Positions 51,027 to 58,788 of a stretch of DNA of 64,000 bases are shown here, piece after piece. Position 1 is the stretch's first letter, and each line of letters starts with the position of its first letter. The translations under genes and the position numbers were made by a program. The DNA lies in the NCBI RefSeq assembly GCF_014636635.1, contig NZ_BMEO01000002.1, positions 1-64,000 of the forward strand. The letters run 5' to 3'. The DNA is from Marinicella pacifica (GTDB taxonomy: Bacteria > Pseudomonadota > Gammaproteobacteria > Xanthomonadales > Marinicellaceae). Below the pieces are notes generated by a model that was given only the letters and a program-made list of their open reading frames with translations, did no database searches and was not told where the DNA came from.

Positions 51027-51668
51027 ATGAATTTTGATAAAGCAAGACACAATATGGTCACCCAGCAGGTGCGACCCGCGGATGTTATTAATAAAGATGT
51101 CCTGCATGCCATGCTAAACATTCAGCGCGAAGAGTTTGTGCCGGTTTCGCAACGCAAACTGGCTTTTGCAGACATGGCCCTGCCGATTGGGCATGACCAG
51201 TTTATGATGAAACCGGTGGAAGAAGGCCGTCTGTTACAGGCTTTGAATGTCCAGCCTGGTCACAGGGTACTGGAAGTCGGCACCGGCAGCGGATATTTAA
51301 CCGCTTTACTGGCCACTTTAACCGAACATGTTCATTCAATAGATATTTTTCAGGATTTTATTCAGGCAACCCGTCAGAAACTATCCGATCAAGGTATTGA
51401 GGAAGTGACCTTGGAACAAGCGGACTTTTTTGATTTTAAAGCCCCCACCAAATACGATCACGTCATCTTAACCGGCTCATTAAAAGCCGTGCCGGAATTT
51501 GTTTTTGAATGGCTCAAAGACGGCGGACAGGTTTTTGTGATTATTGGAGAGGACCCGGTTATGGAAGCCCGCATTTATACATCGGCTGACAAATTCACCA
51601 GTCATTTTGACACCCTGGTGGCACCTTTGCTACAAGCCAAGCATAACAACCACCCTTTTAACCTCTGA
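51027..51668 (+). CDS. Pcm-like protein-L-isoaspartate O-methyltransferase family protein
   Basis: A 213-residue class I methyltransferase of the Pcm family. It has the QQVRPADVINKDVL region near the N-terminus, the SAM motif VLEVGTGSGYLTALLA (about 84-99), and the acidic IDIFQDF after it. Relatives lying upstream of tolC in gammaproteobacteria are annotated this way, but the isoaspartate substrate is unverified and some residues of classical Pcm differ. It is followed by tolC with a 13-base gap, likely one operon. Confidence 0.88.
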   Translation: MNFDKARHNMVTQQVRPADVINKDVLHAMLNIQREEFVPVSQRKLAFADMALPIGHDQFMMKPVEEGRLLQALNVQPGHRVLEVGTGSGYLTALLATLTEHVHSIDIFQDFIQATRQKLSDQGIEEVTLEQADFFDFKAPTKYDHVILTGSLKAVPEFVFEWLKDGGQVFVIIGEDPVMEARIYTSADKFTSHFDTLVAPLLQAKHNNHPFNL

Positions 51669-51681
51669 ATTGACCATCACC

Positions 51682-53034
51682 ATGATAAAAAAAATAATTC
51701 TCATCAGCTTATTCATGACCGGCCAGGTCAACGCAGCCAGTTTACTGGATGTCTTGAATGAAGCTTTACAACAAGACCCACAATTACAAGCCGCAGAATA
51801 TAATCTGAAAGCCAGCCAGGAAAGCAAAAAACAGGCTCGCGCCAATTTCCTCCCGCAAGTCAACGGCAGCTGGAACAAACAATGGGGTGAAACCGAGTCT
51901 GAACTGGACATTATCGGAAAAATACAAATTCCTGACACCGACCAATACGGCTGGCGCGTGTCATTAAATCAATCCGTTTACAACCATGCCAATTTTGTTC
52001 AAATGAGCCAGGCAAAATTAGAAGGTTTGCGCGGGCAGGCGAATTATGACGTGGCCCGTCAGGATTTCTTAATCCGCGTGGCACAAAGCTATTTTAATGT
52101 GCTTACCAATATTGACGTGGTTCAGTTTGCCGTGGCTGAAGAAAAAGCCATTGAACAACAGTTGCGTCAGGCTGAACAACGCTATGAAGTGGGCTTGTCT
52201 GCCGTAACGGATGTGCACGAAGCCCGTGCCCAATACGACTCAGCCCGTGCCAATGTGATTAATGCCAGAAATGCGCTTGATGACAGCCGCGAAGCCCTGT
52301 TTGAAATCACCCAAAACTATTATGAAGAACTGGCAGCTTTACCGGCTGACATTGAAGAATTACAACTGCCTGAGAAAGACATTGATTTCTGGGAAACACT
52401 GGCGTTAAACAATAACCCCAATCTGGCGGTGGCTAAAATCGATGCGGAACTGGCAGAAAAAAACATCGCTTTACAACGCAGCGGTCATTTCCCCAGTGTG
52501 GACTTATCCGTATCCCGCAGCAACAATGTCAATAACAATGTGGCCTTACGCGATCCGCAAACTCAGGACGTGTTTGCCACCGGCTCTCAGGAAACCGACA
52601 GCACTTCCGCCCAGTTGACGCTCACGGTACCCATCTTTTCCGGTTTTCGGGTCAGTTCAATGACCGATGAAGCCCGCTTTCGTTACCTGGCAGCCATGGA
52701 AAATCTGGACCAGGTGACGTTTTCTACGGTGCGGAATGTGCGCAATGCACTGCGTAATGTAGAAGCCGGATGGCGATCAGTGGAGGCTCGTCAAGCGGCC
52801 GTGTTGTCAGCCAGAAGTGCCGAAGAAGCCACCGCAGCGGGATTTGAAGTGGGTACACGGAATATTGTGGAAGTTCTGAATTCACAGCGTAGCCTGTATC
52901 AGGCCCAACGTGATTATTCCCGTGCCAAACATGATTACCTGATGCACATTTTAAACTTAAAACGTGCGGCCGGCACGTTAACCCAGGAAGACGTACTGCT
53001 GGTTAATCAACTGCTAATTGCTGCACAACCGTAG
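51682..53034 (+). CDS. tolC: TolC-family outer-membrane channel
   Basis: 450 residues from ATG 51682 (signal MIKKIILISLFMTGQVNA, start of mature AASLLDVLNEALQQDP). It has two homologous halves of long helical hairpins typical of TolC: for example YFNVLTNIDVVQFAVAEEKA in the first and the YRYEVG-like QRYEVGLSAVTDVHEARA. The outer membrane beta segments contain short strands near SVSRSNN and FSGFRVS. It forms the trimeric exit duct of type I secretion and RND efflux. No adjacent pump genes are present. Its 3' end overlaps the convergent PilZ gene by 32 bases. Confidence 0.95.
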   Translation: MIKKIILISLFMTGQVNAASLLDVLNEALQQDPQLQAAEYNLKASQESKKQARANFLPQVNGSWNKQWGETESELDIIGKIQIPDTDQYGWRVSLNQSVYNHANFVQMSQAKLEGLRGQANYDVARQDFLIRVAQSYFNVLTNIDVVQFAVAEEKAIEQQLRQAEQRYEVGLSAVTDVHEARAQYDSARANVINARNALDDSREALFEITQNYYEELAALPADIEELQLPEKDIDFWETLALNNNPNLAVAKIDAELAEKNIALQRSGHFPSVDLSVSRSNNVNNNVALRDPQTQDVFATGSQETDSTSAQLTLTVPIFSGFRVSSMTDEARFRYLAAMENLDQVTFSTVRNVRNALRNVEAGWRSVEARQAAVLSARSAEEATAAGFEVGTRNIVEVLNSQRSLYQAQRDYSRAKHDYLMHILNLKRAAGTLTQEDVLLVNQLLIAAQP

Positions 53035-53335
53035 TCAACAATTGCTCATCGATTTTACCGATGTCGATAATCTGAAATCCGGCAAAGGTCAGACCACTGT
53101 CCTGGTGGTCTGACCAGATGCATTCAGCCCCCAATTCAATGGTTTTCGGCGCCAGTTCTTTTAAGCGCAGCGACAGCTGCAAAATCATACCTGGTTTGAC
53201 CGACTCTCGACTGGACAGTAAAAACCCATTTTGAGAAATATCCACCACCCGACCGATGTTCTTTTCAGTCATCACATTGCTGACTTCAGAACCGGTGGCC
53301 GGATGAACACGCTGATGGGCTCTTTTTTCTACCAT
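53003..53335 (-). CDS. PilZ-domain protein (putative c-di-GMP receptor)
   Basis: A 110-residue single PilZ domain. The c-di-GMP signature is complete: RAHQR (RxxxR, about residues 5-9) and DISQNG (D-x-S-x-x-G, about 33-38). It likely binds cyclic di-GMP and acts through protein contacts. It follows the DUF1631 gene by 13 bases and so is probably co-transcribed, which suggests that DUF1631 protein is its partner or is under the same control; that is inference. The 3' end overlaps tolC. Confidence 0.92.
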   Translation of the reverse strand: MVEKRAHQRVHPATGSEVSNVMTEKNIGRVVDISQNGFLLSSRESVKPGMILQLSLRLKELAPKTIELGAECIWSDHQDSGLTFAGFQIIDIGKIDEQLLTTVVQQLAVD

Positions 53336-53348
53336 ATGATTTCTCTCT

Positions 53349-55571
53349 TTAAGCGGCCATTTTTTTCAGCCGGTTCATAATGCGACCCAGCGCTTTTTTA
53401 ATGTAACCGCCGGAATCCAATTTCACCTGCACAATGTTGTTGCGGCTCATGTCTATGGCCATCCGCGCCAATCCCATTTTATGCGGATGACGCCCGGCTA
53501 AATCAACAAACAAGACCCGTTCACTCAAGGTGCTGACCCAGGACAATTTTCTGCGAATGACATCACCGCCCTGTCCGGCTTTAAAATCGAACAAACTGCC
53601 GTAGGGGATCTGGATGATTTGCTCCACCAGTTTTTTCTCACGGTCATTCAGCGATCTGATTTCTTCAATCTTTTTAGCGGATTCGGTGGTTTGGCTCTGC
53701 TCTTTTGACGCCTTGTCCACAGACTGAACTTTTTTCAGCGTCGGCGGGGTTGATTGGGTTTGTTTCTGGTTGGCCTCCTGCCACCTGAAACAGGCATGTA
53801 AGTTGTCTTTGGTGGTGATGCGGTCGCGTTTAGAAAAACCCAGCTCATCCATGGTCTCATCCAGATGACGCATGGCCGCTAATTTTTGCGCGCCGGTTAG
53901 TTGCTTAAATTTAGCCCGGTTGCCAATTTGAGACAATACTTCGGCCGTTTTGATGTTGGCTTGCCATTGTTCTGATCCTTCACCTTCGCGCAGCATGGTC
54001 AACGTCAGGGCATCTTTACAGACATGCTTCACCACATCTTTCACAAATTTGACTTCACAATCCTTTAAAATCGCATCCAGCTTATCATTGACCTTGTCCT
54101 TAGTCACCTGCATTTTTTCTTTGCCTTGTGCCGCACTAACCCATTTTTGTTCGGCTTTTTTGGCTCGGTTTTCAGTGACTTCCAAAAATTCAGACAAATC
54201 CTTCAAGGCTTTGACAAAACCCTCGCGGCTGCCATCAAAATCTTTGGCAGCGTGGTCACTGAAACGATGCACCTGCTTGATGACATCGGTACCGTACCAA
54301 CGCTGTGAGGTTTGCAGCAATAACTCCATAAATTGCCGTGCCGGATGCGACTGATCGGAAAAGAAGCTGTCGTCTTTAACCGCGGTTTTTATCAGCGGCA
54401 CATTGATGGCATTTAAGGAAGAGCGAATGTCTTTATCAATGCGTTTATCTTCATGAATTTCATCATAAATCATGCCCATCAGATCGATGGTTTTATGCTG
54501 CCTTTCAGACAATTCAGGGTAGTAATTTCCAGTATTATTGCGCACCCGATCGGTCAGCAAACGTTTTAAGTCGGTTAAATTTCGGGAATTGGCTAAAATC
54601 CCCGCATCATGCTCAAGCTGGCTCAGTGCTGTCTCAAAATCATTACCCGAAACCACATTGTGTCCGCCAGGTGGCGCCTGGTTCTGGCCAAAATCATTGT
54701 TTTGCGTGTCAGTTTCATAATCAGGCCGGTAATCCTGTGTCTGTGATTGCTGCTGTCTGGCCAGTAATTTAAAGATTGAATTAACCAACTGTTGTTCTTG
54801 TTGCACGGCATCTAAAGGTGTCGGCTGGCTGCCGGATGGCGTCATGTTACGTGCCTGATCAAATGGCTTATCAGATTTTTCAACGTCCGGTTTTTGCTGA
54901 TGAGTGGTTTCTTCGACTTTCTTTTTTTCAGGTTTACGGGTTTGTGGTGTTTTTAACTCGGGTTGCAGATTTGGCAGAATGCCTGCTGCGATAAGTTGAT
55001 CATTGATTTGTTTATATACCTCGCTGATTCGGCCATGCAATGATTTCTGCAAAGCTTCAATCAGTTTGGTTTTGACCGACTCACTCCAGTTCATCGGTTT
55101 CAGGGTATGACTCATCAGCCAAACGATGGCTGCCGGTGAAAAAGGCATGTTGGTTTTATCAATGCGTTCGTCACCAAACAGCACATTCATGCGCTTTTCC
55201 AGCAGGTATAACTGGGTATGACCGGCAATTTCGAGGGTTGAATCCAACTGAGTTAACGAAAGACTGATGGACAACTCTTCATCTTCCACCAAAGCGAGCG
55301 ACATTTTGTCATCAGACTTGTTCACTTCGGACGAAATAAAATCCGGCATTTGCTGGGTTTTTTCGCGCACCTCCTGACGCAGGCGCTTTTCTTGTTCCTT
55401 CAAATCACGGTATTGATTAAACAAAACCTGTTCTTTTTGGTTACTGTCCGCATTTTGCGCCAACGAAAACAGTTTATTTAAAGTCAGCTTGATGGCTTCC
55501 GATAAGCTCTCTTGAAAATGCTTATCAAAAATAACAACAAGTTCTTTAAATAATTGATTGCGATTCATCAT
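53349..55571 (-). CDS. DUF1631-family protein
   Basis: About 740 residues from ATG 55571 (GGAAA upstream; a further in-frame ATG at 55595 is less likely). The whole length fits DUF1631: a helical N-terminal region (about 1-200), a low-complexity Gln/Asp-rich linker (about 215-310), a helical middle and a C-terminal block with basic KKALGRIMNRLKKMAA. No transmembrane segment is seen. The biochemical function is unknown. Proteins of this family occur with PilZ or motility genes in gammaproteobacteria, matching the PilZ gene downstream. Confidence 0.9.
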   Translation of the reverse strand: MMNRNQLFKELVVIFDKHFQESLSEAIKLTLNKLFSLAQNADSNQKEQVLFNQYRDLKEQEKRLRQEVREKTQQMPDFISSEVNKSDDKMSLALVEDEELSISLSLTQLDSTLEIAGHTQLYLLEKRMNVLFGDERIDKTNMPFSPAAIVWLMSHTLKPMNWSESVKTKLIEALQKSLHGRISEVYKQINDQLIAAGILPNLQPELKTPQTRKPEKKKVEETTHQQKPDVEKSDKPFDQARNMTPSGSQPTPLDAVQQEQQLVNSIFKLLARQQQSQTQDYRPDYETDTQNNDFGQNQAPPGGHNVVSGNDFETALSQLEHDAGILANSRNLTDLKRLLTDRVRNNTGNYYPELSERQHKTIDLMGMIYDEIHEDKRIDKDIRSSLNAINVPLIKTAVKDDSFFSDQSHPARQFMELLLQTSQRWYGTDVIKQVHRFSDHAAKDFDGSREGFVKALKDLSEFLEVTENRAKKAEQKWVSAAQGKEKMQVTKDKVNDKLDAILKDCEVKFVKDVVKHVCKDALTLTMLREGEGSEQWQANIKTAEVLSQIGNRAKFKQLTGAQKLAAMRHLDETMDELGFSKRDRITTKDNLHACFRWQEANQKQTQSTPPTLKKVQSVDKASKEQSQTTESAKKIEEIRSLNDREKKLVEQIIQIPYGSLFDFKAGQGGDVIRRKLSWVSTLSERVLFVDLAGRHPHKMGLARMAIDMSRNNIVQVKLDSGGYIKKALGRIMNRLKKMAA

Positions 55572-55676
55572 TTTCCGATTCCCACTTGCACACACCTAAA
55601 AAGGGTCATTCTCTTTTAGATAAACTAAAATACTAAAAGGTGTTTATGAATGCAAGCACTATTCATATCAGCCCAC

Positions 55677-55703
55677 AAAAAAGCCGCTTTTTAAAAGCGG
55701 CTT
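55677..55703 (-). terminator. Intrinsic terminator after GAPDH gene
   Basis: Hairpin AAGCCGCTTTT...AAAAGCGGCTT centred at 55692, preceded on the + strand by an A-run (55677-55682), which is the T-run for the leftward GAPDH transcript. It lies 22 bases after the stop codon. Confidence 0.8.
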
Positions 55704-55724
55704 GGGTTTGTGCCTTAAACTCAT

Positions 55725-57197
55725 TTATTTCGTTGGATATGTGGGCCATTTAACCCCGGAAAACTGCTCTAAACAGCGCACGACCTGACAACTGTAACCA
55801 AATTCGTTGTCATACCAGCAATATAAAATCACATTATTGCCCTCCACAATGGTGGCCACCGAATCAATCACACAAGCCTGACGCGAACCGACAAAATCGG
55901 TCGACACAGCCTCCGTGGAAATGGTGTAACCAATTTGTTGTTGTAGTTTGGAATGTAAGGATTTATAGCGCAGAAACTCGTTCAGCTCATCTAAGGTAAC
56001 GTCTTCGTTTAATTGTATGTTTAGCATCGCCATTGACACATTCGGGGTTGGCACCCGAATCGCGTTGCCGGTGAGTTTACCTTCGAGTTCCGGTAAAACC
56101 CGCGCCACTGCTTTGGCAGCACCCGTTGAGGTTAACACCATATTCAAAGCGGCACTGCGACCGCGGCGGTCTTTTTTATGGTAATTATCAATCAGATTCT
56201 GATCATTGGTATAGGCATGTACGGTCTCGATGTGACCGTGTTTGATGCCGTATTTATCATTTAAGCATTTTAACACCGGCACAATCGCATTGGTGGTACA
56301 GGACGCGGCACAAATGATTTCTTTGTCCGGTGTGATCTGGTCATGGTTAATGCCATAAACGATGTTCGGAATATCACCCTGAGCCGGCGCGGTTAATAAC
56401 ACTTTGGCGGCACCGGGACGTAAATGTCCACGCAAACCGGCCTCATCTTTCCACACACCGGTGTTATCCACAATCATGGCATCGTTGATACCGTACTCGG
56501 TGTAATCGATGTCAGACGGCGAGTTGGCATAAATAATCTGCACCTCATTGCCGTTAATCACCAGCTTATTCTGGTCATGTAAGACCCGGATGGTGCCGTG
56601 GAATTTACCGTGAACGGAGTCTTTTCTGAGCAAAGCGGCACGTTTTTCTAAGTCATTTTTCTGGCCGGTATTGCGTACCACAATCGCCCGCAGAACCAAA
56701 ACATTGCCGCCACCGGTTTTGTCAATCAACAGCCGCGCCACCAGGCGTCCAATACGGCCAAAGCCATACAACACCACATCCTGCGGTTTTTCCAAAGGCT
56801 TTATATCTGAACCGATTAAATGTGCCAGCTCTTTTTTGACATAGGCATCCACATCAGACTGCTCGATGTCATCATAACTGTTGGTTTTAAAATAACGGTA
56901 CACCATTTTGCCCACATCAATGTGCGCAGGCCCCAACGGCAAGGCCGCGATGGCTTTAATAAAAGGAAAGGTTTCGTATTCACTCAGCTCATTGCCCTCA
57001 ACCTGACGCACAAAACGGTGCGCTTTCATCAGGTCAGTGACCGACTGGTTAATCATACTCTTACCGTACATATACAGGGATACATTACGGCGACGGTACA
57101 AACGCCCGATTAAGGGAATCATGCCTTCGGCCAGGGCTTCTCGTTCTTTCCAGTCAGCAAAAAATTCGGTGGGCAGGGGTCTGTTGTCTTCACTCAT
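55725..57197 (-). CDS. Glyceraldehyde-3-phosphate dehydrogenase, long form
   Basis: A 490-residue GAPDH with an N-terminal extension of about 125 residues relative to the usual 330. NAD(P)-binding GFGRIGRLVARLL is at about residue 148, catalytic CAASCTTNAIVPVLKCL at about 313 with the Cys, and YDNEFGYSCQVVRC near the C-terminus. Long GAPDHs of this kind occur in several gammaproteobacteria and are distinct from GapA. Direction (glycolytic or gluconeogenic) and cofactor cannot be fixed from sequence. It is a single-gene unit with a following terminator. Confidence 0.93.
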   Translation of the reverse strand: MSEDNRPLPTEFFADWKEREALAEGMIPLIGRLYRRRNVSLYMYGKSMINQSVTDLMKAHRFVRQVEGNELSEYETFPFIKAIAALPLGPAHIDVGKMVYRYFKTNSYDDIEQSDVDAYVKKELAHLIGSDIKPLEKPQDVVLYGFGRIGRLVARLLIDKTGGGNVLVLRAIVVRNTGQKNDLEKRAALLRKDSVHGKFHGTIRVLHDQNKLVINGNEVQIIYANSPSDIDYTEYGINDAMIVDNTGVWKDEAGLRGHLRPGAAKVLLTAPAQGDIPNIVYGINHDQITPDKEIICAASCTTNAIVPVLKCLNDKYGIKHGHIETVHAYTNDQNLIDNYHKKDRRGRSAALNMVLTSTGAAKAVARVLPELEGKLTGNAIRVPTPNVSMAMLNIQLNEDVTLDELNEFLRYKSLHSKLQQQIGYTISTEAVSTDFVGSRQACVIDSVATIVEGNNVILYCWYDNEFGYSCQVVRCLEQFSGVKWPTYPTK

Positions 57198-57331
57198 GGC
57201 GGTCAGCCTCTATCGCTTTTATGGAAACTTAACAGCAAGTTTCGATGTTAAAAATACCCCTTTGCCATAATGACTTCAGGGGGTGATTAAATCGGCGCAC
57301 ATTCTACCACCAAACACCCCAATCAGCCAGT

Positions 57332-57466
57332 TTACTCGTGCTTTTCAGTCCTTTTAAACCCTGAACCGGTCAAAAAGCCTTTCACCCATGTCACCCAGGA
57401 ATCCTGATCACCAACCACTTTCTCATTCACAGGTCTATACGCCGTCCAGTAAGGCGTGTCTTCCAT
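57332..57466 (-). CDS. Small ORF, possible remnant of a secreted-protein gene
   Basis: A 44-residue frame starting MEDTPYWTAYRPVNEKVVGD and ending in TAA, in the same orientation as, and just downstream of, the small lipoprotein-like frame at 57494-57703. The composition is protein-like (several Trp and Gly), but there is no obvious ribosome binding site. In the 30 bases between the two frames, coding-like sequence continues in a third frame (ELEAITYSF), which hints that one ancestral gene has been broken by frameshifts. Alternatively it is simply a short gene. Confidence 0.35.
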   Translation of the reverse strand: MEDTPYWTAYRPVNEKVVGDQDSWVTWVKGFLTGSGFKRTEKHE

Positions 57467-57493
57467 TAAAAACTATAGGTAATGGCCTCTAAT

Positions 57494-57703
57494 TCATAAC
57501 CAGGCATCACCGCCTTTAATCTGTTGATCAATTTCATACAAAGCATAATTTTCACCCGCTGATTCACCAAAACCAACCACCGTGGCAATAAAAATGGCCT
57601 CACTTTGCAGAATCATGTCTTCAGTCGTCAAATCCTCATCAGGAGAGCAAGCCATTACATGACCCGAAAGAAATAACCAAAAAATACTCAAATATTTATT
57701 CAT
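57494..57703 (-). pseudogene. Small lipoprotein-like frame, probably truncated
   Basis: A 69-residue frame from ATG 57703. The N-terminus (MNKYLSIFWLFLSGHVMAC) is a signal peptide with a lipobox-like VMAC followed by SPDED. The mature part has a beta-strand pattern AIFIATVVGFGESAG and stops abruptly after KGGDAWL. Coding-like sequence then continues in other frames to 57332, so a longer secreted protein may have been frameshifted. I do not recognise the family. Sequencing error is an alternative explanation. It has no clear Shine-Dalgarno. Confidence 0.45.
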
Positions 57704-57788
57704 AGTACAGCAAAAAAACAGTTTGGAACCAATTGTCATTAAAATGAAAATAATACCTTTATCGTCACATCTCGATAATCTGGCCGGA

Positions 57789-57926
57789 CACACCCCTGCA
57801 CCCCTCTCAAGAGGGGACTGGATTTGCTCTTTTGCTGAGATTGATCAACGCTTTAATTTACAAAGCACGTCCAAACCAGAAAAATGTTTATTTGCCTCCC
57901 CTCTTGAGAGGGGATTGAGGGGTGTG
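57789..57926. repeat. Inverted-repeat intergenic element
   Basis: Arms at 57789-57817 and 57897-57926 are inverted copies. Each contains CCCCTCTCAAGAGGGGA plus the outer CACACCCCT, with one small length difference. Each arm also contains its own internal palindrome (CCTCTCAAGAGG). The 79-base middle is not coding. It resembles short dispersed palindromic elements and lies between the decayed secreted-protein gene and tRNA-Asp. Confidence 0.75.
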
Positions 57927-57985
57927 TTCAGTCAGTCTATCGATAGTTATATTTAGCTAAAATTCTAAACGGTCAAACAAAACAT

Positions 57986-58014
57986 TTGCTTCGCCAATGA
58001 AAAGTGAGTAGAAT
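57986..58014 (+). promoter_or_regulatory. Sigma-70 promoter of tRNA-Asp
   Basis: TTGCTT (57986-57991), 17-base spacer, TAGAAT (58009-58014), followed by a GC-rich GCGCGG discriminator. The GC-rich discriminator is typical of stringently controlled tRNA promoters. The expected start near 58021 is about eight bases before the mature tRNA. Confidence 0.75.
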
Positions 58015-58028
58015 GCGCGGCTGACTGT

Positions 58029-58105
58029 GGAGCGGTAGTTCAGTTGGTTAGAATACCGGCCTGTCACGCCGGGGGTCGCGGGTTCGAGTCCCGTCCGCTC
58101 CGCCA
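58029..58105 (+). tRNA. tRNA-Asp (GTC)
   Basis: A 77-base tRNA with acceptor stem GGAGCGG / CCGCTCC, D-loop AGTTGGTTA, anticodon stem-loop with GTC at 58063-58065 (loop CTGTCAC), T-arm GGTTCGAGTC and an encoded 3' CCA. All four arms pair. GTC decodes aspartate. Transcribed rightward from the promoter at 57986-58014. Confidence 0.97.
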
Positions 58106-58143
58106 GTTCATGTCTCGCCATATTTCTTAGTTTAAATCCAAAA

Positions 58144-58698
58144 TCAGAACGACGACCCCGGTTGATTTAAAAATTCTTGTTCTGTTTCTGTTGTTTCCCG
58201 ACCCAGCGCTTTATTCCGGTGTGGATAGCGCCCGAACTGATCGATAATGGCTTTGTGCTGTTCGGCATAATCTAAACTGCTGGCATCACCCAAGGCTTTA
58301 AACAGTTCCACTGATTGCGCCTGAATGACTTTGGATTCGCTGTGCATAAACGGCATAATCAGGAATTTGGCGTGATCCTGGGGCAGTTCAAGGTAATCAC
58401 AATGCCGCAGCGCTTCCTGGGACAAAACCAAAGCCATACCATCCTGGGCAAATGCCAGAGACTGATTTCTGAATAAATTTCTGGAAAACTGATCAAGAAC
58501 AATGATTTCCGCCAATCGACCAGCGACCGTCTCACGCCAGTCACTGAGTTCGCCGGCCGCCGCTTGTTGCCAGCTGTCAAAAAACCGGTTTCGAATCTCA
58601 TCATCAAACGTTGGGTCTTTTTTAAACCATTGCGCTGGTTTAAGACCGTACCAAAAATCTAAAACCTGCCGGGCCGCCGGGTGATTGCTTATGCTCAT
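58144..58698 (-). CDS. DUF924-family protein
   Basis: About 184 residues from ATG 58698 (AAGGTC upstream). It matches DUF924, a cytoplasmic helical family, with FWYGLKPAQWFKKD near the start, IVLDQFSRNLFRNQSLAFAQD in the middle and the closing GRYPHRNKALGRETTETE. The fold is TPR-like; the function is unknown. Length is typical. It converges with nothing close and diverges from the M1 aminopeptidase gene. Confidence 0.9.
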   Translation of the reverse strand: MSISNHPAARQVLDFWYGLKPAQWFKKDPTFDDEIRNRFFDSWQQAAAGELSDWRETVAGRLAEIIVLDQFSRNLFRNQSLAFAQDGMALVLSQEALRHCDYLELPQDHAKFLIMPFMHSESKVIQAQSVELFKALGDASSLDYAEQHKAIIDQFGRYPHRNKALGRETTETEQEFLNQPGSSF

Positions 58699-58788
58699 TG
58701 TCTGACCTTTGTTGAGTGAAACCAATATTATAGTTTATGCATGGCCTGATTTTAGGTATCATGGGGTGTTTTTTAAAGCGGACTGATT

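Noticed and set aside
57723-57956. Plus-strand frame across the inverted repeat near 57.8 kb
   Set aside because: Most of it is the palindromic element itself, so the frame is incidental.
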